9,373 nt of DNA. Source: JAHEDH01 sp965364515 (lineage in GTDB: Bacteria > Actinomycetota > Acidimicrobiia > Spongiisociales > ZC4RG35). Every line of letters starts with the position of its first letter. Position 1 is the first letter of the stretch. Below are positions 6,330-9,373 of the stretch, piece by piece. The translations under genes were made by a program, and so were the position numbers. The notes below the pieces were generated by a model. It did no database searches and was not told where the DNA came from. It saw only the letters and a list, made by a program, of their open reading frames with translations. The stretch covers positions 1 to 9,373 of the forward strand of contig CBDTXZ010000119.1 in NCBI GenBank assembly GCA_965364515.1, given 5' to 3'.

Positions 6330-7429
6330 CCGACGCACCGCTCACGCGTTTCGCCCGTGAGCTGCGGGACGAGGGCATCCCCCTCGGGCCCGGTGTCGCA
6401 ACGGAACTCCTCGATGTGCTCGAACTGGTGGATGTCGTCAACGCCGAGGACGTGTATTGGGGGATGCGGGCGGTCACGGTACGACGGCGTGAACATGTTC
6501 CGATCTTCGACCGGGTCTTCGTCCGTTTCTTCGGTCAGGGCGCCGACGGAGCGTTCGTGGTGTTCGACCCGTCCCAGCCTCGTGACTGGCGTATCGATGC
6601 CGCTGAAGACGGCGGCGAGGGGGACGGGGACGCAGTCGATGTGTCTGTGACGGTCGGCGCCTCGAACGTCGAGCGGCTCTCGGGCAAGGACTTCTCGGAG
6701 CTGACGCCCGAGGAAGAGAATCAGATCAAGAGGATGATCGCCGAAATGGTCTGGGCGCCCGGTGACGCCATCTCGCGGCGGCGCAGGCCTGCCCGAGGCG
6801 GGGACCTGCCGGACATGCGCAGGACGCTGCGCTCGGCCGTCGGGGCAGAGTCCGATGTCCTGCGGATCGCCAGCACCCGACGCAAGATCCGGAAGCGGCC
6901 GGTGATCGTCATCGCGGATGTGTCGGGATCGATGGAGCGCTACTCGGAGATGCTGCTCTATTTCGCCCACGCCGCTCGGAATCGTCTGGGTCGGCTCGAA
7001 GCGTTCGTGTTCTCCACCCGGATCACTCGCATCACGCGAGAGCTGGAGCGGCGATCGCCATCGGAAGCCATCGAGCGGGTCGCCGAGTCGGTTCACGACT
7101 GGTCGGGCGGAACCAAGATCGGCGACGCGATGAGGACCTTCAACCACGACTGGTCGCGTCGCGTGTGTCGGGGTGGCCCCATCGCAATCATCATCTCCGA
7201 TGGATGGGATCGCGGAGAGCCGGAGCTCCTGTCGGCCGAGATGGACCGCCTCGCTCGCTCGGTCAAACGTGTGATATGGGTCAATCCGCTCGCCGGGAGA
7301 GAGGGGTACCGCCCCGAGACGCGAGGCATGCAGGCCGCCCTGCCCCATGTCGATGATTTCCTCGCCGGTGGGAACTTCAACGACCTCAGAACCCTCGTCG
7401 GACTCCTAGAGTCGGTACCGGCCCGATGA
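6320..7429 (+). CDS. coxE: CoxE-type VWA-domain protein, partner of CoxD
   Basis: This 369-aa cytoplasmic protein pairs with the MoxR ATPase CoxD in maturation of the Mo hydroxylase. The N-terminal CoxE region (about 1-150) has LTRFARELRDEGIPLGPG and DVYWGMRAVTVRRREH. It is followed by a short acidic Gly/Asp linker (about 94-107) and a basic stretch (RRRRPAR, 153-159). The C-terminal von Willebrand A domain (about 194-355) has an intact metal site: DVSGS (Asp200, Ser202, Ser204), Thr265 in GGTKIGDAM and Asp294 in ISDGWD. I take the GTG at 6320 because the family's conserved N-terminus begins a few residues later; upstream in-frame sequence belongs to the M15 gene. It overlaps that gene by 10 nt and has only a weak ribosome site, so translational coupling is likely. 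Confidence 0.92.
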   Translation: MPLTDAPLTRFARELRDEGIPLGPGVATELLDVLELVDVVNAEDVYWGMRAVTVRRREHVPIFDRVFVRFFGQGADGAFVVFDPSQPRDWRIDAAEDGGEGDGDAVDVSVTVGASNVERLSGKDFSELTPEEENQIKRMIAEMVWAPGDAISRRRRPARGGDLPDMRRTLRSAVGAESDVLRIASTRRKIRKRPVIVIADVSGSMERYSEMLLYFAHAARNRLGRLEAFVFSTRITRITRELERRSPSEAIERVAESVHDWSGGTKIGDAMRTFNHDWSRRVCRGGPIAIIISDGWDRGEPELLSAEMDRLARSVKRVIWVNPLAGREGYRPETRGMQAALPHVDDFLAGGNFNDLRTLVGLLESVPAR

Positions 7430-7441
7430 GAGCGGAGTGAC

Positions 7442-7753
7442 ATGCGATCCGAGATCGAAACTCGGGACCGCTGGGTGGCGGAAGGAAAGTCCGTAGCGGT
7501 CGCAACGGTGATCAAAGTCAGTGGGAGCGCGCCGCGGCCCGCCGGGGCGAAGTTTCTCGTCAGCTCGGAGGGCGACATGGAGGGCTCGGTGTCCGGAGGC
7601 TGCGTCGAGAACGACGTCTTCCTGCACGCCCAGGACGTTCTCGCAACCGGGGTGCCGAAGATCGTCGACTACGGCATCGCCGACGACACCGCATTCGAGG
7701 TCGGTCTCGCCTGCGGCGGTTCGATCTCGGTACTGATCGAGCCCTGGTCTTGA
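7442..7753 (+). CDS. Stand-alone XdhC/CoxI domain protein (Mo cofactor maturation)
   Basis: This 103-aa protein is the XdhC_CoxI domain on its own. It shows ATVIKVSGSAPRP (21-33), GSVSGGCVE (48-56, with Cys54), the YGIADD stretch (78-82) and the closing GLACGGSISVLIEP (88-101, with Cys91). XdhC proteins bind the molybdenum cofactor and present it for sulfuration before insertion into the hydroxylase. The usual XdhC carries this domain plus a C-terminal Rossmann domain in one chain; here the Rossmann domain is in the next gene, 13 nt downstream. The ATG at 7442 has GGAG 4 nt upstream (7434-7437) and lies 12 nt after coxE. The two cysteines are candidates for cofactor or persulfide contact, an inference from their conservation in the family. 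Confidence 0.9.
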   Translation: MRSEIETRDRWVAEGKSVAVATVIKVSGSAPRPAGAKFLVSSEGDMEGSVSGGCVENDVFLHAQDVLATGVPKIVDYGIADDTAFEVGLACGGSISVLIEPWS

Positions 7754-7766
7754 ACGGTCATCACCG

Positions 7767-8540
7767 ATGAACGACTCCGTGCTCGCCGCCGTCCGTCATC
7801 TCGTGGAAGCCGAGGAGTTCGGATGCCGAATCGTCGTCGTGGGAGGGCCCGACATGTATTCGACCGCCGTGATCGATGCCGACGGCGGCTACATCACCGG
7901 CACACTGCCCGATCGCCTCTCCGGCGGCCTCATCGCCGATGCGCTCGCTCTCATGGCGGTGGAGCTCACCACCACGGTCAGGTACGGCGACGACGAGGTG
8001 TTCTTCGAGGTCATCGCTCCCCGTCCGAAACTGCTGGTGTTCGGTGCCGTCCACGTGGCCCAGACCCTCGTCCCGATGGCACAGATGCTGGATTTCGACG
8101 TCGCCGTGTCGGACGCCCGCCCGGCCTTCATCACGCCCGCCCGCTTCCCAGACGTGGAGGAGCTGCTGGTCGGGTGGCCCGGTGATCTCGGAGACCGGTT
8201 GGTGTTCGACCGCCGGACGTTCGTCGTGATCCTGAGTCACGATGCCCGGTACGAGGACCCGTTGTGGCCGCTGTTGTTGGACAGCCCCGTTCGATACATC
8301 GGGGCCATGGGGAGTCGTCGGACTGCAGCAGCTCGCCGTGAGCGATTGATGGCCGAGGGGTATCCCGAGGAGGCGGTCGACCGTATCCACGGGCCGATCG
8401 GGGTCGACATCGGAGCAGTGACACCGGCCGAGATCGCCGTCTCGATTCTGGCCGAGCTCACTGCGTCGCGGTATGGAAGCGGATCGGAGCTGGAGTTGAT
8501 CGGCGAGGTTCAGCGGCTCACCAAGGGTCAGTACCTCTGA
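7767..8540 (+). CDS. xdhC: XdhC-family protein with C-terminal Rossmann domain (CoxF/CoxI-like)
   Basis: This 257-aa protein is the second XdhC-type maturation factor. Residues about 1-85 look like a worn-down copy of the XdhC_CoxI domain (VVVGGPDMYSTAVIDADGG, then VRYGDDEVFFEVIAPRP) lacking the GSAPRP, SGGC and ACGG motifs of the preceding small protein. Residues about 87-235 are the XdhC_C Rossmann domain: LLVFGAVHVAQ (89-99), YIGAMGSRR (177-185) and IGVDIGAVTPAEIAVSILAE (211-230). The nucleotide-binding loop is GAVHVA where many XdhC proteins have GAGHVG, a variant also familiar from CoxI-like members. The start is the ATG at 7767, with no clear ribosome site. It probably works with the small XdhC domain to load sulfurated Mo cofactor into CoxL. 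It is the last gene of the coxD operon. Confidence 0.9.
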   Translation: MNDSVLAAVRHLVEAEEFGCRIVVVGGPDMYSTAVIDADGGYITGTLPDRLSGGLIADALALMAVELTTTVRYGDDEVFFEVIAPRPKLLVFGAVHVAQTLVPMAQMLDFDVAVSDARPAFITPARFPDVEELLVGWPGDLGDRLVFDRRTFVVILSHDARYEDPLWPLLLDSPVRYIGAMGSRRTAAARRERLMAEGYPEEAVDRIHGPIGVDIGAVTPAEIAVSILAELTASRYGSGSELELIGEVQRLTKGQYL

Positions 8541-8562
8541 ACGCCCGGGTGCTCGGGCGCCC

Positions 8563-8568
8563 TACGCT
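8563..8568 (+). promoter_or_regulatory. Possible -10 box before the mocA-like gene
   Basis: TACGCT fits TANNNT and ends 9 nt before the ATG at 8578, which has no Shine-Dalgarno sequence. Transcription would begin within a few bases of the start codon, so a leaderless or nearly leaderless message is plausible. The spacing is less exact than for the other two candidates in this window, so confidence is lower. A small inverted repeat (CGCCCG/CGGGCG, 8542-8559) lies just upstream. Confidence 0.35.
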
Positions 8569-8577
8569 GCACAGCAC

Positions 8578-9168
8578 ATGATCGCTGCTCTCATCCTCGC
8601 CGCCGGCGGTTCGCGTCGACTCGGACGGCCCAAACAGCTCGAGCCCTGGGGAACCAAGACGCTGCTCTCCCATGTGATCGACCTCGTCGAGGCCTTTCCG
8701 GTCGACGAGACGTGGGTCGTGGTCGGCGCCGACCTGGATCGAGTTGTCAACGAGATCGGTTCTCGTCCCGTCGGGATCATCCAGAATCCTGACTGGGAGT
8801 CGGGGCTCGCCTCGTCGCTCCGAGTGGGACTCGACGCCCTCACCCAGTTGTCGAAAGCCGATGGCGCCCTCGTCTTCTTGGGTGATCAGCCCTCGGTGCG
8901 TGCCGATGTGGTCACCGCCCTGATCGAGAAGCATCGGCGTTCGCCTGCCATGGCGATCGTGCCCAAGTATCGATACACCAGGGGCAACCCCGTCCTGCTC
9001 GATCGAGTGCTCTGGCCACGACTCATGTCGCTCGAGGGCGACGAAGGGGCGCAACGGCTCTTGCAGGCGCACAGCGAGTGGGTCGAGGAGGTGTGGTTCG
9101 ACTCTCTTCCACCTCGTGACATCGACACCCAGGCCGATGTCGAAGAGTTGCGGCCTCGGCGCACCTGA
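8578..9168 (+). CDS. mocA: MobA/MocA-like molybdenum cofactor nucleotidyltransferase
   Basis: This 196-aa protein is a complete NTP_transf_3 nucleotidyltransferase. The N-terminal nucleotide loop is LAAGGSRRLGRPKQL (7-21, with Lys19). NPDWESGLASSLRVGL (70-85) is the segment characteristic of MocA and related enzymes, GDQP (102-105) supplies the metal-binding Asp103, GNPVLL (136-141) follows, and GDEGAQRLL (154-162) and DIDT (181-184) close the site. MocA joins CMP to molybdopterin to make the cytosine dinucleotide, the cofactor form used by bacterial xanthine dehydrogenase / CO dehydrogenase family enzymes, which fits its position after their maturation genes. I cannot prove CTP over GTP preference from sequence alone. 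There is no ribosome site; it starts 37 nt after xdhC. Confidence 0.88.
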   Translation: MIAALILAAGGSRRLGRPKQLEPWGTKTLLSHVIDLVEAFPVDETWVVVGADLDRVVNEIGSRPVGIIQNPDWESGLASSLRVGLDALTQLSKADGALVFLGDQPSVRADVVTALIEKHRRSPAMAIVPKYRYTRGNPVLLDRVLWPRLMSLEGDEGAQRLLQAHSEWVEEVWFDSLPPRDIDTQADVEELRPRRT

Positions 9169-9215
9169 GTGGCAACCCACCTGAATCTTCCTGGTTTCGG
9201 TTGCGATCCGTGCGC

Positions 9216-9221
9216 TATCTT
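9216..9221 (+). promoter_or_regulatory. Possible -10 box for the downstream DUF4332 gene
   Basis: TATCTT lies in the 85-nt gap after mocA, about 33 nt before the ATG at 9254, with only a weak TGGTTT as a -35 candidate 18 nt upstream (9192-9197). A ribosome site (AGGAG, 9241-9245) lies 8 nt before the start, so this gene has an ordinary leader, unlike the putative leaderless genes upstream. No strong terminator is visible in the gap. Confidence 0.35.
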
Positions 9222-9253
9222 CGAAAGTCTGGCGGAGCAGAGGAGAGAACGTC

Positions 9254-9373
9254 ATGGCGACCATCGGTGACGTCGAAGGCATCGACCCGAAGAGTGCCAC
9301 CCGGTTGCGAAAGGCCGGGGTGCGGACGACCGAGGGTCTGATCAAGGTCGCCGCGACCGCCAAGGGACGCAAG
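9254..9373 (+). CDS. DUF4332-type helix-hairpin-helix protein, 3' end outside the window
   Basis: The first 40 codons are present and the gene runs off the window edge. The reading begins MATIGDVEGIDPKSATRLRK and continues with a GVRTTEGLIKVAATAKGRK-like stretch. The G-I-D-P-x-x-A-x-x-L-x-x-A-G-V-x-T pattern is a helix-hairpin-helix, and the closing A-x-A-K-G-R-K matches the DUF4332 family, whose members are small and of unknown role, perhaps binding nucleic acid. A good ribosome site (AGGAG, 8 nt spacing) supports the ATG at 9254. It stands 85 nt after mocA with a possible promoter of its own, so it is probably not part of the molybdoenzyme module. Confidence 0.75.
   Translation, partial: MATIGDVEGIDPKSATRLRKAGVRTTEGLIKVAATAKGRK

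Noticed and set aside
4818..6338. Very long antisense open frame (506 codons) over the M15 gene, with similar ones at 6065-7348, 3982-5091 and 1996-3072 on the minus strand.
   Set aside because: Their translations are rich in Arg, Asp and His with no recognisable domain, and each lies opposite a clear gene. In GC-rich DNA such stop-free shadows are expected.
7742..7775. Possible frameshift splitting one XdhC gene into two.
   Set aside because: The second protein has its own N-terminal domain of about 85 aa and its own ATG, and the first ends after the complete family motif. They are two separate genes, not a broken one.
8542..8559. Inverted repeat CGCCCG/CGGGCG with 6-nt loop as a terminator of the coxD operon.
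   Set aside because: Only 6 bp with no T-run, and common by chance in such GC-rich sequence. It may be part of the promoter region but cannot be supported as a terminator.

Overview
The window is a tightly packed, GC-rich stretch with every recognisable gene on the + strand. It holds a complete three-subunit molybdenum hydroxylase of the xanthine dehydrogenase / CO dehydrogenase family, followed by the accessory genes that normally build such an enzyme. High G+C, TANNNT-type -10 boxes placed 6-7 nt before start codons (the signature of leaderless mRNAs) and the style of the XdhC and M15 peptidase proteins point to an actinobacterium. An Acidimicrobiia-like lineage is my guess, held with low confidence. 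No mobile element, CRISPR array, tRNA or rRNA was seen.

Region 1 (about 32-3763) is coxS-coxL-coxM: the [2Fe-2S] subunit, the Mo-pterin catalytic subunit and the FAD subunit. The S-L-M gene order and the AYRGAGR active-site loop (no copper-binding Cys) mark it as a 'form II' enzyme. It is an aerobic Mo hydroxylase whose real substrate is unknown, and it should not simply be called a CO dehydrogenase. A 15-bp perfect hairpin after coxM closes this unit.

Region 2 (3847-4176) is a single-domain rhodanese with its own apparent leaderless promoter.

Region 3 (4225-8540) starts at another apparent leaderless promoter and looks like one operon: coxD (MoxR-type AAA+ ATPase), a membrane-anchored M15 peptidase-like protein, coxE (VWA protein), a stand-alone XdhC/CoxI domain, and a larger XdhC with a Rossmann domain. 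CoxD and CoxE homologues act as a chaperone pair that finishes the Mo active site, and XdhC-type proteins carry and protect the cofactor for sulfuration. The M15 peptidase-like gene, joined by overlapping start and stop codons on both sides, is the unexpected member.

Region 4 (8578-9168) is a MocA/MobA-like nucleotidyltransferase that probably makes the cytosine-dinucleotide form of the molybdenum cofactor used by this enzyme class. Region 5 (9254 to the end) is the beginning of a DUF4332-type helix-hairpin-helix protein, cut by the window edge and probably unrelated to the enzyme.

Together, regions 1, 3 and 4 form a coherent module: enzyme subunits, cofactor nucleotide transfer, cofactor carriage and sulfuration, and ATP-driven insertion or remodelling. 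The rhodanese may contribute sulfur, but that is inference from position.
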